Below are positions 1-11,797 of a stretch of DNA of 64,000 nt, one piece after another (the first letter of the stretch is position 1; the number at the start of each line of letters is the position of its first letter). The position numbers and the translations under genes are program-made. The notes beneath the pieces were generated by a model. The model was not told the origin of the DNA. It saw only the letters and a list, made by a program, of their open reading frames with translations, and ran no database searches. The stretch lies in the NCBI GenBank assembly GCA_009823505.1, contig VZQC01011939.1:1582114-1646113 (forward strand), read 5' to 3'. The stretch comes from Rhizomys pruinosus. Lineage: Eukaryota; Chordata; Mammalia; Rodentia; Spalacidae.

Positions 1-775
1 ACATCAAGTGCTGGAGAGGTTGTGGGGAAAGAGAAACACTCATCCACTGCTGGTGGGAATATAAACTGATACAGCCACTATGGAAAGCAGTGTGGAGAAC
101 CCTTGGAAGACTTGGAATGAACTTGCCACCTGACACAGCCATACCTCTCCTGGGCATGTACTCACAAGACTCATGTTACCACAGAGATACATGCACAGCC
201 ATATTTATTTCAGCTCTCTTCACAATAGCAAGGAGCTGGAACCAACCCAAGTGACCCTAAACTGAGGAAGGGATAGAGAAAATGTGGTACATCTGCACAA
301 TGGAGTTCTATGCAGTGGTAAAGAAAGATGACATCATGAGTTTCACAGGTAAATGGATGGAACTAGAAGATATTATGTTAAGTGAAGTAACACAGTCCCA
401 GAAAAACAAACGCTGAATGGTATCCCTCATCTGTGGATGCTAGTGCCAATTACCTAGTTATATGGGGTATCTCTTGTGCATGGCCCCTTGAGCTTTTGTC
501 CAAGTAGTTGGGAGTGATGCATATTGGAAACAACAACAACAGCAACAACAGAAAGGACTGCATCAAAGAACTGACTGAAACAGTGAACTTCTGCTCAAAA
601 CAGTCAACTTCCACATAGAGAATTTTGAGAAAGACTGAGAAGGAGATGAAAAGCATGTTTGGCAGAGTGCATGAGCTGTGGTCGGGTGGGGGGTAGGGTA
701 GAGTGGGGGACACAGGTCTAGATCTGATTAGTAACATATTCTTGTACAAAACATATATATATAATTAAAAAAAGA
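1..775 (+). mobile_element. L1 (LINE-1) 3' end
   Basis: This is the L1 ORF2 C-terminal region and 3' UTR, cut by the window edge. It shares blocks with 7700-7940, 19200-19560, 21800-22244 and 43480-43880, including GCAGTAAAGAAAGATGA-like and TAACACAGTCCCAGAAAAA. It ends in an A-rich tail near 775. The reading frame is broken. Confidence 0.85.
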
Positions 776-793
776 AATTTATAGGTCAATGCT

Positions 794-1050
794 GGCTGGA
801 GAGATGGCTCAGAGGTTAAGAGCATTGACTGCTCTTGCAGAGGACCTGGGTTCGATTCCCAGCATCCACATGATGGCGAAGAACCATCTTTAAGCCTGGT
901 GTGGTGGCCCATGCCTTTAATCCCAGCACTCAGGAGGCAGAGGGAGGCGGATCTCTGTGAGTTCAAGGCCAGCATGGTCTACAGGGCTAGTTCCAGGCCA
1001 GCTGGGGCTACAGGGAGACCCTGTCTCCAAACACCAAAAAAAATTACAAA
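794..1050 (+). mobile_element. B2 head joined to a B1 SINE
   Basis: A B2 5' part (GGCTGGAGAGATGGCTC through GAACCATCTTTAA) runs directly at 894 into a plus-oriented B1 ending in an A-rich tail. The B2 3' half is missing. Confidence 0.8.
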
Positions 1051-1202
1051 ATTTATGTCAAATATATATCAAAATATAAAAATAAAACAAAAACAAAAAG
1101 TGGCCAGGGGAATATAGGACTCCCTCTGGCATACAGTTAAACTAGAGACTTGCATGTTTGTATCCAAAAAATTTTTGATAGTTTTCAATTTATGAAAGGT
1201 TA

Positions 1203-1366
1203 TCTTTTTTTTATTTTTTTTTTGTCTTTTTTTAGTCAGGTCTCCCTATAGTCCCAGGTGGCCTGGAACTCAGTCTGTAGACCAGGCTGGCCTTGAACTC
1301 ACAGAGATCTGCCTGCCTCTGGCTCCCAAGTGCTAGGATTAGAAGCATGCACAACCACACCTGGCT
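1203..1366 (-). mobile_element. B1 SINE
   Basis: A T-rich tail is followed by the reverse complement of B1, with TGTAGACCAGGCTGGCC and GTGCTAGGATTAGAAGC. Confidence 0.85.
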
Positions 1367-2714
1367 TCAAATTTGAAATCTTCAAGCTTGTCAGTAGTTT
1401 ACTAATCGTCTGATAGTCCTTTAGACATGCGTGACTGCAATCCACATGATCTACTTCCCTCCTTGTGCTGTTTGGCAGTTCTACCAAAGTGCAAGCTTCA
1501 AGGCTGTCTCCTGCCTGCAGGCTGACAGTATCTGGGCTTAGCTCCTGGCAAGGAGCGAGGAGGGGGACCATGGGAAAAGAAAGACAAAGATAGACAGACA
1601 GACAGGGACTCAGAAAGCCCAGGAGAACAGACTCAAGTTCAATGTTGGAGCTCAAGGCTTTTTTACTAACCCAGGCATGGGCCAAGACACCTACACACAA
1701 TTGGGGACTGGGGCAGGTAATTGGGACAAGGGAACCTCAGGCTATAATCCAGATCAAAGTTCTTTCACAAGAGATCAAAGGACAGCCCAGACTTTCACAG
1801 GTCTGTGAGAATAACAGTGGGGGTCAAGGCTTTTGGCTGTCAGGTAACTGCTTTTAAGTGCTTCTGCCAAAAGAGTACCTACATCTCCCCATTTTTACTT
1901 ATTTAAAAAGGCTCAGTTGTCACAACCTGTTAATATTTTATCTGTTGGAGAATAGTCTGGAATATTGCAGCCCAACTAGGTTCCCAGTGGGGACAACAGA
2001 ACCTGAGTGTGCATATAGTGGGCATCTTGGCTTTACCAGGGACAGTAGAGCTCCCAATTGCATATACAGCAAACTAGAGGTGTGACATTTTGCTCAACAC
2101 AGCAAAGGAAGAGCTGTCAGGGTCTGGAACTTAGCAGAGATAGGCGAGGCAGGAAATACTGCCTATTCCGATCTCACAAAGAAGCCCCAGGGTAGAATCT
2201 GCAGTTCCTTACCTCGAGCCAGGCAAAGTCTCATTCCTACAGCTAGTTCCCATTATTATTAATTAAAATGGAGCAAAGTCGTCACTGTGTACCAGAGGAT
2301 CATTAGGGATGAGTTGATATTGGGCTAAAGACATTTGAGCTGTAACCCCAAACTGGCTTTTGACAAACCAGGAAGCAACCTCTTCAGGTGGGAATTGGTT
2401 TTAACAAAAAGGATTTTCCTGGTGGTGTAGGGGAACTTAGGTTGCAGGTAACAGGCCTTTTGTAGAAGAGATAACACCTTTCTCTTAAACATAAAGGCAA
2501 GCAGACATCCTTTGATCTTTCTCTGAACACAGAAGTAGCAAAAAGCCATAGGCCAGTTGCTATGACTCTAAAGTGCATTCACACCTGTGATTTAAACACA
2601 GAAACTGGTGCCAGTGCCAGTGCAAACCAACAATAAAGGATGCAAAGAGACCCACTGAACATGCAACTTTGCCCTTAGGTGATGGAGCTCTAAAAGATGA
2701 CAAAGTAAAAAGTA
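1367..2714. other. Intergenic stretch with no recognised feature
   Basis: I see no SINE consensus, splice-bounded ORF or tandem repeat here. Short open frames are isolated and show no recognisable protein. An old retroviral fragment is possible but I cannot support it. Confidence 0.5.
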
Positions 2715-2764
2715 ATACCTTTTCTCACATACAGGTATGTGAGTGACATAGTCTCTAAAATAAC

Positions 2765-3438
2765 GGGGCTGGTGAGATGGCCTACGTCATGGTTAATCCT
2801 GGGTGTCAACTTGACTGGACTAAGGAACAAATAAGAGAAAAGGGTCTTCTGATTGGACCACCTCAACCCGGATGGCCCACCCCAAATGTGGGTGTTACCT
2901 TCTGCCGGCAGGCAGTATTTAAGGCCACGGCAGCAGGAGCTGGCCCCTTTTTTCCTTCTTCCTGCGGCTTGCCTCTCTCTCATCTGGTGAGTTTGTCTTG
3001 CTGCTGTGATCAACCTTTCGGATCCCAGCGTGTACTGAGACTGGCAGATCTCCTGGAATCCATTCGGGCCTTCAGCACTAGACTGGGACTCCTGAGACAT
3101 CCAGCCTTGCGGACTGAGCAGTTCCCTGGATTCCCGGCCTCTCCAGTTCGGCGCTACTGTTGAGCTCCGTCACGTGAGCAAATCAATAAATTGTATATAG
3201 TTATATATATTCATCCTGTTGCTTCTGTTTCTTTAGAGAACCCTGACTAATACAGCCTAGCAGTTAAGAGCACCGATTGCTCTTGCAGAGGACCCGGGTT
3301 CAATCACCAGCATCCACATGGTGGCTGAGAACCATCTTTAACTCCAGTTCCAGGGGAATCTGACACCCTCTTCTGACCTCCAAGACATTGCACGACATGG
3401 ATGCACAAACCTACATGCGGAAAGTACATTCATACAAA

Positions 3439-3469
<31 letters not shown>

Positions 3470-3472
3470 ATA
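2765..3472 (+). mobile_element. B2 SINE interrupted by a solo LTR
   Basis: The B2 head GGGGCTGGTGAGATGGCCTA lies at 2765-2784. The element resumes at 3255 with GCCTAGCAGTTAAGAGCACC and ends in an (AAAT)n tail at 3436-3472. Confidence 0.85.
2785..3254 (+). mobile_element. Solo LTR, class III (ERVL/MLT2-like)
   Basis: A 470-bp non-coding element is flanked by the 5-bp duplication GCCTA (2780-2784 and 3255-3259). It starts near GTCATGGTTAATCCTGGGTG, has GTGTCAACTTGACTGG, a TATTTAAGG TATA-like site and AATAAATTG, and ends GAGAACCCTGACTAATACA. That layout and the 5-bp target duplication match ERVL-type LTRs as I remember them. No internal sequence remains. Confidence 0.72.
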
Positions 3473-3940
3473 TAAAATAACATTGCTCGTCCTACACATA
3501 AAGGCATACAAAGACATACAAATATGTTAATAATATTGTCTCTAAAAATAACATTGCTTGTCCTATACATAAAGACATACAAAGACCTACAGGTATGTAA
3601 ATAACATTGTCTCTAAAAATAACATTGTCCTACACTTAAAGACATAAAAAGACATACTGGTATGTGAGTAAAATTGTCTCTAAAAATAACATTGCTTGTC
3701 CTACACATAAAAACAAAGACATACAGGTATGTGAATAACATTGTCTCTAAAAATAACATTGCTTGTCCTACACATAAAGACATACAAAGACATACAGGTA
3801 TGTGAATAACATTGTCTCTAAAAATAACATTGCTTATCCTACATATAAAGACATACAAAGACAAACAGGTATGTGAATAACATTGTCTCTAAAAATAACA
3901 TTCCTATCTTATACATGAAAACATACAGATATTACTTGAT

Positions 3941-4487
3941 ACCCCTTTTAACATAGTTGGTGTTTTTTACTTGTACCCCCAAAGTCCCAAGCTTGGCTGG
4001 AGTGATCTGTATATGCAACTATATTGATGGAACAAAGTTCAGTCACAGTTGTCTCCTATATGTTTTTTTCTTCAGCCAGTAATTTCCAGGCTTTTGGAGA
4101 AGGGGAGGTGAGAGACAAAGAAGTAAACCAATTTTGTTGTTGAAGATAGCACCTAGGTAGTCTCAGCCTTTTCCCAGCAGGAGGATGGAGACTCAGCTCT
4201 GGCTCCAGTCTCTTTGGAGGCATGGATTGTGAGGCTGCGGATTGCCTCCCGCTTAACTGGAGTCTTGACTCTCAGGGATACCCTTTTGTAGTTTACTGAT
4301 AAAATATGAATGGTAATAGCATAGGCAGTCAAGTAAACATTATTTACTATACTAGGTTGTGCTGCTGGCATAGCACAGGTGGTTAGAGATACCATTTGTT
4401 ATTATATTGTAGGCAGGAAGTACCTCATTTATCAGTCCAGTAGATAAACAGATGAAGGTTTATTAAGTTCTTTTAAGAATAACACAG
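3941..4487. other. Intergenic stretch with no recognised feature
   Basis: Unique-looking sequence with no SINE, tandem repeat or convincing coding frame. Confidence 0.5.
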
Positions 4488-4746
4488 GGGGCTGGAGAGA
4501 TGGCCTAGCGGTTAAGAGCACTGACCGCTCTTACAGTAGACCCGGGTTCGATCCCCAGCACCCACATGGTGGCCGAGAACCATCTGAAGCTCCAATTCCA
4601 GGAGAACTCCAGTTCCAGGGGAATCCGACACCCTCTTCTGACCTCCGCGGCATTGCACGACATGGGTGCACAAACTTGCATGCAGACAGTACATTCATAC
4701 ACATACGGAAATAAATAAAATTAATTTTAAAAAAATTTAAAAAAAG
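4488..4746 (+). mobile_element. B2 SINE with 12-bp target duplication
   Basis: A full B2 carries the internal duplication seen in many copies here. The target duplication AGAATAACACAG lies at 4476-4487 and 4747-4758. Confidence 0.92.
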
Positions 4747-4758
4747 AGAATAACACAG

Positions 4759-5357
4759 ATTTGCCCTTTAATTTTAAGTTTAAAAAGTAAAATAATATAT
4801 TAGTTTAGTACTAGAATTATTAATGGCCCCCCTTTTTTTAGTCCTGGTAGATTTACTGAGTCTGATTTTTAGCTTGATAAAAGACAGCTGTAATATTTTT
4901 ACTGATGTAATTGGCTGTTGGGAGAAATCCCAGCCAGTATAGTGCCTGGCCTTGATATATATTTAATAGCTGTTTTGAGAAATGTACAACCTAGGACTGT
5001 ACTAGATGGACCAAAAAATACCAGCAGGGAAGCTGGCCCATGTAAACAGCCAAAAGAAGAAAAAACTCAGATTGCCTGAGTCACAAATGCCAAACGTCTT
5101 TGAATTCTGTTTAAACAACTGTTCATCATGTGTCTTAATGAAGTTTATTTCCAGTTGCTAGTAGTTTTTGATATAAAAAGACTTACTACCTCTCCATTTT
5201 ATAGTAAAAGAGAAAAAAAATATGATGGAGTTATTTCTTAACTACCAAAGAGCCAATTGTTATGGTAACAATTTCTCATGTGGTATAAACAGCCTACTCT
5301 CTTTAATTGATTAATGGGCAAAAGAACTGTCAAAGAAATTTTTTATTTAGATGCAGA
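4759..5357. other. AT-rich intergenic stretch, unassigned
   Basis: No SINE or conserved coding frame is visible. The composition resembles retroviral internal sequence, but no pol or gag motif was found. Confidence 0.45.
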
Positions 5358-5375
5358 CATAATTGTAAAATCTTT

Positions 5376-5610
5376 TTTATACATTTTTAAAATTTTTATT
5401 TATTTTTTGTATGTGTAGGAGTGTACTTTCTGCATGTAGGTTGGTGCACCCATGTCATGTGATGCTGTGGAGGTGAGAAGAGGGTGTCGGATTCCCCTGA
5501 ACTGGAGTCAAAGATGGTTCTTACCTGCCATGTGGGTGCTGGGAATTGAACCTGGGTCCTCTGCAAGAGCAGTCGGTGCTCTTAACAGCTGAGCCATCTA
5601 TCCAGCTCCC
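5376..5610 (-). mobile_element. B2 SINE
   Basis: Reverse-complement B2 with A/B-box region at 5540-5610. Near-identical 18-bp target duplications, CATAATTGTAAAATCTTT and CATAATTATAAAATCTTT, lie at 5358-5375 and 5611-5628. Confidence 0.92.
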
Positions 5611-5628
5611 CATAATTATAAAATCTTT

Positions 5629-6071
5629 AAAGGCTTTATAGTTAAATAAAATATATTAATAGAGGAAAGCTTTGGTACCAGCAATGGGTTATTCTGCCAA
5701 GGAGGCGTTGGCCAGGGGAGGCCAATGGCTCCCCAAAAGTAAGGTTCTTTGCCTACGAGTTGGGGTAACCACAAAAGAAGAGGCAAAAGGCCCTAGTGCT
5801 GAAGATTTGCTGTGACCACAAAAAAAGTTCAGAGACCTTGCATTGCAAGTGTACGATTGGCCTTTGTGATGCCAGAGAGCATGACGAAAGACCACTAAAG
5901 TAAAAAAGGAAATACTGGATTCTTTGAGTGAAGGAAGACTTCTCAGGCACAGCTTACCAGCCTTGAAGATCTGTGCAGCCAGTGGCACCAAAAATATTAG
6001 TGTACCCCAAATCTAATTGGCTATTGGCCCTCTCCTTTGGAAGAATGATACATGGCTGGTATTAAAGGTTT
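5629..6071. other. Intergenic stretch with no recognised feature
   Basis: A 100-codon minus-strand frame at 5689-5991 has no recognisable domain. No repeat family was identified. Confidence 0.45.
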
Positions 6072-6085
6072 AAGAAACCTCTATT

Positions 6086-6320
6086 GGGGGCTGGAGAGAT
6101 GGCCTAGTGGTTAAGAGTGCCGACTGCTCTTGCAGAGGACCCAGGTTCGATCCCCAACACCCACGTGGTGGCTGAAAACAGTCTGTAACTCCAATTCCAG
6201 GAGAACTCCAGTTCCAGGGGAATCCGACACCTTCTTCTGACCTCCATGGCATTGCACGACATGGGTGCACAGACCTGCATGCAGACAGTACATTCATACA
6301 CATACAAAAAAAATTAAAAA
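6086..6320 (+). mobile_element. B2 SINE with 14-bp target duplication
   Basis: Full B2. The duplication AAGAAACCTCTATT lies at 6072-6085 and 6321-6334. Confidence 0.93.
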
Positions 6321-6454
6321 AAGAAACCTCTATTAACTAAAAAACCATACAGAAAAAAAGCCATAGTGCATAGATTAACATACCATTAAATATTTGTATC
6401 TGTGCCCACAGAGTAACTTGTCATGATAATCAATGTCATTTAAATGGCTATACC

Positions 6455-7640
6455 GAGAGAGTGATGGGAGCCAAAGCAATGTTTGTCTAATGGGAAGCCA
6501 GGCTATGCTCACAGGAGGCATGGCTATGCTATTGGAAGGTGGTGAGTCCTGTTTAGGCTAATGGGAGGCGAGTAGAGGCAAGTCTCATGGGAGGTGAGGC
6601 TCATGGGAGGTGAGGCTCATGGGAGGCGAGGCAAGAGAGGCTCATGGGAGGCGAGGCAAGGTTTGCCTCATGGGAAGCCAGGGTAGGATCATGGGAGGAG
6701 TGGCTAAGCTAATAGAATGTTGTGAGGCATATCTAGGCTCATGAGAGGCGAGCAGTAGAGAGCCTCATGGGAGGTGGGGCAAGAGAAAATCATGGGATTG
6801 CCTCATGGGAAGCCAGGTTACGCTCATGGGAAGGTGTGGCTAGGAAAAGGGAATGGGTTGAGGTGTGTTTAGGCTCATGGGAGGGGAGTAGATGTAAGGC
6901 AGATGGAAAGCGAGGCTCAAGGGAGGTGAGGAAAAAGGCTCATGGGAGATGAGTAGAGGTGAGGCTCATGGGAGGTGTGGGTAGGCTAATGGAATGGGGT
7001 AGGAGTGTTTAGGCTCATGGGAGGTGAGTAGAGGCAAGGTATGTGGGAGTCAAGGCAAGAGAGGCTCATGGGAGGTGAGGCGAGGTTTGCTTCATGGGTA
7101 GTCATGCTAGGCTCATGGAATGTGTGGCTAGGCTTTTCAGAATGGGGTGAGGCTTGTTTGGGAACATGGGACGCAAGTAGAGGCCAGGCTCATAGGAGGT
7201 GAGGCGAAGCTCATGAGAGGTGAGGCAAGAGAGGCTCACGTGAAGCCGGGAGAGGTTTCCCTCACGGGAAGCCAGGTTAGGCCCATGGGAAGCATGGCTA
7301 GGCTAATAAGAATGGGATGAGGCCTAGTTAGGCTCATGGGAACCAACTAGAATGAGGCCCAGGGGAGATGTGGGAAGACAGAGTTATGAGAAGGCGTGGT
7401 TTGCCTCATAGGAAGCCAGGCTAGACTCATGGGAGGTGTGGCTAGGCTACTAGAATGTGGTGAGGCATGTTTGGGCTAATGGGAGGTGAGTAGAAATGAG
7501 GCTCATGGGAGGTGAGGCTCATAGGAAGTGAGTCAGGAGAGGATCATAGGAGGCAAGGTGAGGTTTGCTTGGGAAGCCAGGCTAGGCTAATGAGAGGAGT
7601 GGCTAGGCTAGTGGCATGGGGTGAGACATGTATCAGCCTC
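6455..7640. repeat. Degenerate higher-order minisatellite
   Basis: A subunit close to GGCTCATGGGAGGTGAGG recurs dozens of times. Longer blocks containing TTTGCCTCATGGGAAGCCAGG recur about every 135-180 bp (near 6478, 6659, 6796, 7082, 7250, 7394 and 7559), so the array has a higher-order structure. It ends against a short duplicated segment and an L1 tail. Confidence 0.85.
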
Positions 7641-7699
7641 TAGGATGGATAAGAGAGTAAAGGACCCACCTCTGGGATGGATCAGAGAGTAAAGGACCC

Positions 7700-8150
7700 A
7701 CCTCCAGTTCTCTTCACAATAGGGAAAAGCTGGAAGCAACACAAGTGTCCTTCAACCAATGAGTGGATAGAGAAAATGTTGTACATCTACACAATGGAAT
7801 TCTATGCAGCAGTAAAGAAAGATGACATGATGAACTTTGCAGGTAAATGGATGGAACTTGAAGCCATTATGCTAAGGAAAGTAACACAGTCCCAGAAAAA
7901 CCATGAATTGTATCCCTCATTTGTGGATGCTAGCTGAATCCTAGTTGAAAGGCAAACTGAGCAACATTAATGTTATACTTCTTTTTATCTGAAAGCAGCT
8001 GTGCTGTTATAACATGAATCCTTAATGCGTTCTAGAATTAACTTGACACTTATTTTAAGACATTGTACTTGCCAAATATGGGTGGAGGATATGTATTTCA
8101 TATCTTAGAGTAATATAAAATTAATGGGGAAACTGTGAAATCTATATATA
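7700..8150 (+). mobile_element. L1 3' fragment
   Basis: The ORF2 C-terminal block and 3' UTR carry TTCTCTTCACAATAGGGAAA, GAATTCTATGCAGCAGTAAA and GTAACACAGTCCCAGAAAAA. It is colinear with the other L1 tails here. The 3' end is not sharply defined. Confidence 0.78.
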
Positions 8151-8214
8151 TAATAAAAATAAATGTTTCCAAATAAGGATGCAATGAAAATTAAATCAGA
8201 GTATGTATATGGAC

Positions 8215-8345
8215 ACCTCCCACAACAGCCTGTCACCCAGCATTTGGAGACAGGAGGATAAGAAATTCGAAATGATCCTCAGCTACCTAAGGAAGTTGAG
8301 GCCAGCCTGGCTACATGAGACCCCTGTCACAAAACAATAATAATA
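8215..8345 (+). mobile_element. Old B1-type SINE
   Basis: CACCCAGCATTTGGAGACAG, then GAGGCCAGCCTGGCTACATG and an A-rich tail. Diverged, so the subfamily is uncertain. Confidence 0.6.
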
Positions 8346-9333
8346 AATATGTTTTATCTCTTGATATTAAATTTCTCAGCTGCTTCCTCATAATGTCTGT
8401 GAAAATGGTTCCTCACACACCTGAGGGGTATGGCACTCTGATTAATGACACTGGGTACTAGGAACTGGGTGACAGAAATGACAGAGCAGGAAAATGTCTC
8501 CCACCCCTTGTTCTATAGGTCTACTGTTCATGGTATTAACAGCGACATACTTTTTTTTTCAGTTTTACAGAGTTATAAAATGACATGTATTCAGTAGAAA
8601 CCGTATTTCACATTTTGAGTTTTGATCTTTTTTCCCAAGCTAGCAATATACTTTCTTATATTCCCTCTTGTATCTAGGAAGCAACAGCCAGCTGCAGCTC
8701 CTGCCAGCCACCACAGAGCTACAGAATAAGCAACTAGTACTGTATAGTGAACCATCGCAAAACTGGTACCCAGAGGGTTAACATGTTATATGCATTACAA
8801 CCTCCATTTCAACTTATGATGAGTGTATTAATTCTAGTATAGGTTGAGGAGCATCTATGCTGTCTGTAGGGATCATACGTCCTGATCTTTCACTAAAAGG
8901 CAGTCCTCCAGGATTCCACGTTATTTCCTTTGTCTTGCAGACCAGTAAGTCCTCTGAGTTGAGAATTGTTACCCCAGTGTTCTAGACTCCTTCCATGTCA
9001 TATAACCAGTTCTTCAACAAAGAGGCTTGTGAGATGCAGGTCCAAATAAAAGACCCTACTCAACTTCCATGCCTTGGCCTTAGGTAATTCCCACAGCAAA
9101 ACTCCCACACCATGAGGGGAAAAAACAATAAGAAATGCCCATACCTCTCACTGTTTGTGATTTGTTAGGATGATTCAAAAAAGATTCCTAAATAAACTGC
9201 CGACCTGAGGAAGGAAAGCCTGGACAGACCCAAGAGTCTAAAGGGACACTCCAAAGAAAGTGGACAGTTCAACTTCTCACTCACTCATGCCCCTATCCCA
9301 AAACCTAGGGACCAACTTGAGGAAGAGGAGGCA
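8346..9333. other. Intergenic stretch with no recognised feature
   Basis: No SINE, tandem repeat, splice-bounded frame or CpG-rich promoter was seen. Confidence 0.5.
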
Positions 9334-9960
9334 TGTTAGAATGTTAGGGCTGAGGAGATCAGGGTGAATTGTGAGTTCACAATATGGGCTGGACTCTTAA
9401 TGGATCAACAACATGCTTTTGTAGACGAGCCTCTCCAATTTGACCCTAAACCTCTGGGTTAAACAAAACTTGGACATGAATGACTACTACTAGTTCAATT
9501 CATGTGAATGTTGACTATGTGTACTGTCTACCTGCAATGATTGGTTCAAGTTAGAGTTTATTTTGGGATTAATAAGTCTTAGCCTATAAAATAAAAACTC
9601 TTAGGTCTAGCTTGCCCCTGCCTAGAGATCAAAACAGGTTTAAACAATTGGCTATACAAAGCCAGGTCTCCTTTACAATGCCAACTGTAGGAAGATCCAG
9701 TTTGAATTGGGAGCTAGTTCTTAGCTAGCATCCCTCAGGGCACCGCATGGCCAAGAGCCTGACCCCGCCCCAAGGAGGAGCAAACAACGTGGCCTAGCTG
9801 GGTGATGCTGGGTGGGGCAATGGTGTGCAGTAGCATGGAGGTGGTGGTGGGGGCTATGATTGGCTCTGGGAACTGATGTCATTTGGTTTATAAAAACAGG
9901 CTGTAGCAAGGAATAAATTTGAATTTTCCAGTAACATCGTCACAGAATTCCCAGCTGTCA
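9334..9960 (+). mobile_element. Candidate solo LTR
   Basis: The segment could start at TGTTAGAATGTTAGGGCTGA. Near its end it has a TATA box in GTTTATAAAAACAGGCTG and, about 20 nt later, GGAATAAATTTG as a polyadenylation signal, finishing near CCCAGCTGTCA. A TATA box closely followed by AATAAA is typical of retroviral LTRs. I found no target duplication and cannot name the family. Confidence 0.35.
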
Positions 9961-11125
9961 ATTTTTTTTAAGTTATCTCATGCACACAGGCCAAGGCAGG
10001 CCTGCATTTTGTTCAGGTGGCCAGAGGGTTGGAAAGAGGTCCCTGTGCAGACCACCAATCTGGATAGCTGGTGTTGTGGGTGAACACAGGCTGAAGATAG
10101 GCCAACAGCCATCAGCCTGAAATTCCTGTCCAGGGTTCAGCAGTCTCTGGGCAGGTGGGAAGTCACGGCCAAGAGTGGGAAATGTGTCTCATTGACCCAG
10201 GCTAAGGCCTGAGTTGGAAGTACCACTGAGGCCAGGCTACGGGAAGTAGCCAGTTGGTCTCTTCACCAAGAGGCCAGCTCACTACAGCAGCTGCTGGCAG
10301 GTGCTATGTCCCTCTTCCCTTAGCAGGGCCGTGTGGTCCCTGTTTGGCACACACACACAAAAAAGCTTCCTACCGCCAACCTCTCCCATGGGCCCAACAT
10401 CTTCTCACAAGAAAAAAAACTTTTAAGTGGGATATGTAGTAGAGGCAAGCCACCTGCGGCTGCATTGTCTACGATTCCCTGCCTGTCATTCGCAACTGCC
10501 CCTTCCCCTAGGTGAGAATGGCTTGTATAAATCTGGGACATACCCTGTGAGAAAAGCTTGTGATACAGAGATTGTGATATTTACAGAGTGTGATACAGAG
10601 ATCTGGGACTGGCTGCGAGAGATGACATCATTCTGTTTATGTAAAGGATGGGTTGTATACAATGAATTGAATCTTCATCACCACCTGACAAGTTTCCCAC
10701 ATTTGTTATTTCCACGCCTGTGTAAGTTGAAGCCCATCAGCCTTGGGTTTAAGTGTTGAGTGCTGGCAGAAGTTTGGCTGGGGAAAACCAGTCCGGTGCC
10801 AGCCTGTGAAGTCCAGCATGGGAGCCAGCAGCAGGATGACTGGTGAGAGTGGTGTGTGCAGGCGGGAAGAGACTGAGGGGAGCTGAACAAGCGTCAGTCT
10901 GAGAGGTTCCGTAGTGGAATCAGTGGTTCCCTGTCTGGTGTAGGTACTGGATGCTAATGGGTGGGCTAGAGGAAGGTAATAACCACTAGGCCACATGGTT
11001 AGCAGATGGCTGCCAGTGCCTGCTCCTTCCCCTTTTCCCTTTCCCTTTAATCCAGCAGATGCCTCTCCTCTCTAAGTCACAGACAACACTGAAAATGGAT
11101 GGGGTTTTATGTTTTAGGTTGGGGG
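9961..11125. other. Intergenic stretch with no recognised feature
   Basis: Several short frames on both strands lack domains or splice logic. No repeat consensus was recognised. Confidence 0.5.
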
Positions 11126-11255
11126 GCCATGAAACAAGATCTCCCTGTAGCCCCAACTGCCTGGAACTTGCTATGTAGATCAGCCTCAATCTCACAGAGA
11201 TCGATTGCCTCTGCCTTCTGAGTGCTGAGATTAAAGGTGTATAGCACCATGATGA
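11126..11255 (-). mobile_element. B1 SINE
   Basis: Reverse-complement B1 with CAAGATCTCCCTGTAGCC and GTGCTGAGATTAAAGG. Confidence 0.8.
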
Positions 11256-11477
11256 GTTGATACTAAAATTTAAAAAATGAAAAACAAAAGGTTTGGGTAC
11301 TGGGGGTAACCTAGGACCTTGTGCATGCTGAGCACTCTGTACTGTGACACGGCCTCATGGCGCTGCCCAGGAAGCTTTAAACACAACCGGGATGTAGAGT
11401 CCTCTTACTAAATGTCCCAAGTACTGAGATGTCAGGCCTGCATGAAATTTCTGAGAGTGTGCGCACATGTGGATGTG

Positions 11478-11480
11478 TGG

Positions 11481-11513
<33 letters not shown>
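11478..11513. repeat. (TG)n microsatellite
   Basis: An uninterrupted TG run with GTGGATG-like flanks on both sides. Confidence 0.95.
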
Positions 11514-11514
<1 letters not shown>

Positions 11515-11639
11515 ACGTGGATGTGGGGGGGTCTGTGTGGTATCTGCATGTACATGTGTCTGTGTGCATACATGGAGCTGAGAGACCTATGTCAGCTGTC
11601 TTCTACATCCCTTCCTCTCCCTCGTTATTAAAAAATTAC

Positions 11640-11797
11640 ATTTTTTTATGTTGGGGACAGAGAAGTCCCACAACACATAAAGGACAACTTCTGCAATTGG
11701 TTCTCTTCTTCTACCACATGGGCCCTGGGGATCAAACTCAGGTGGTTAGCCCTGGCACCAAGCGCTCTTACCCACAGAGCCATCTCCCCAGTCCTCA
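11640..11797 (-). mobile_element. B3-type SINE
   Basis: Contains GGTTCTCTTCTTCTACCACA and, at the B2-like head, CCACAGAGCCATCTCCCCAG, the reverse-complement B3 pattern. Confidence 0.7.

Larger units (their letters stand above)
2715..3940. repeat. 70-bp tandem repeat, about 7.5 units, split by a B2 insertion
   Basis: Units share TAACATTGCTTGTCCTACA, CATACAAAGACATACAGG and ATTGTCTCTAAA with a 70-bp period from 3474 to about 3940. One partial unit lies at 2715-2764, left of the B2, so the array predates that insertion. The target site TAAAATAAC is duplicated at 2756-2764 and 3473-3481. Confidence 0.85.

Noticed and set aside
4488..4600. tRNA-like A and B boxes as tRNA genes
   Set aside because: These are the Pol III promoter boxes of B2 SINEs, which derive from a tRNA. 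No cloverleaf-complete tRNA was seen.
5689..5991. A 100-codon minus-strand frame
   Set aside because: No domain, no splice signals and no recognisable relative. It lies in AT-rich intergenic DNA between B2 insertions.
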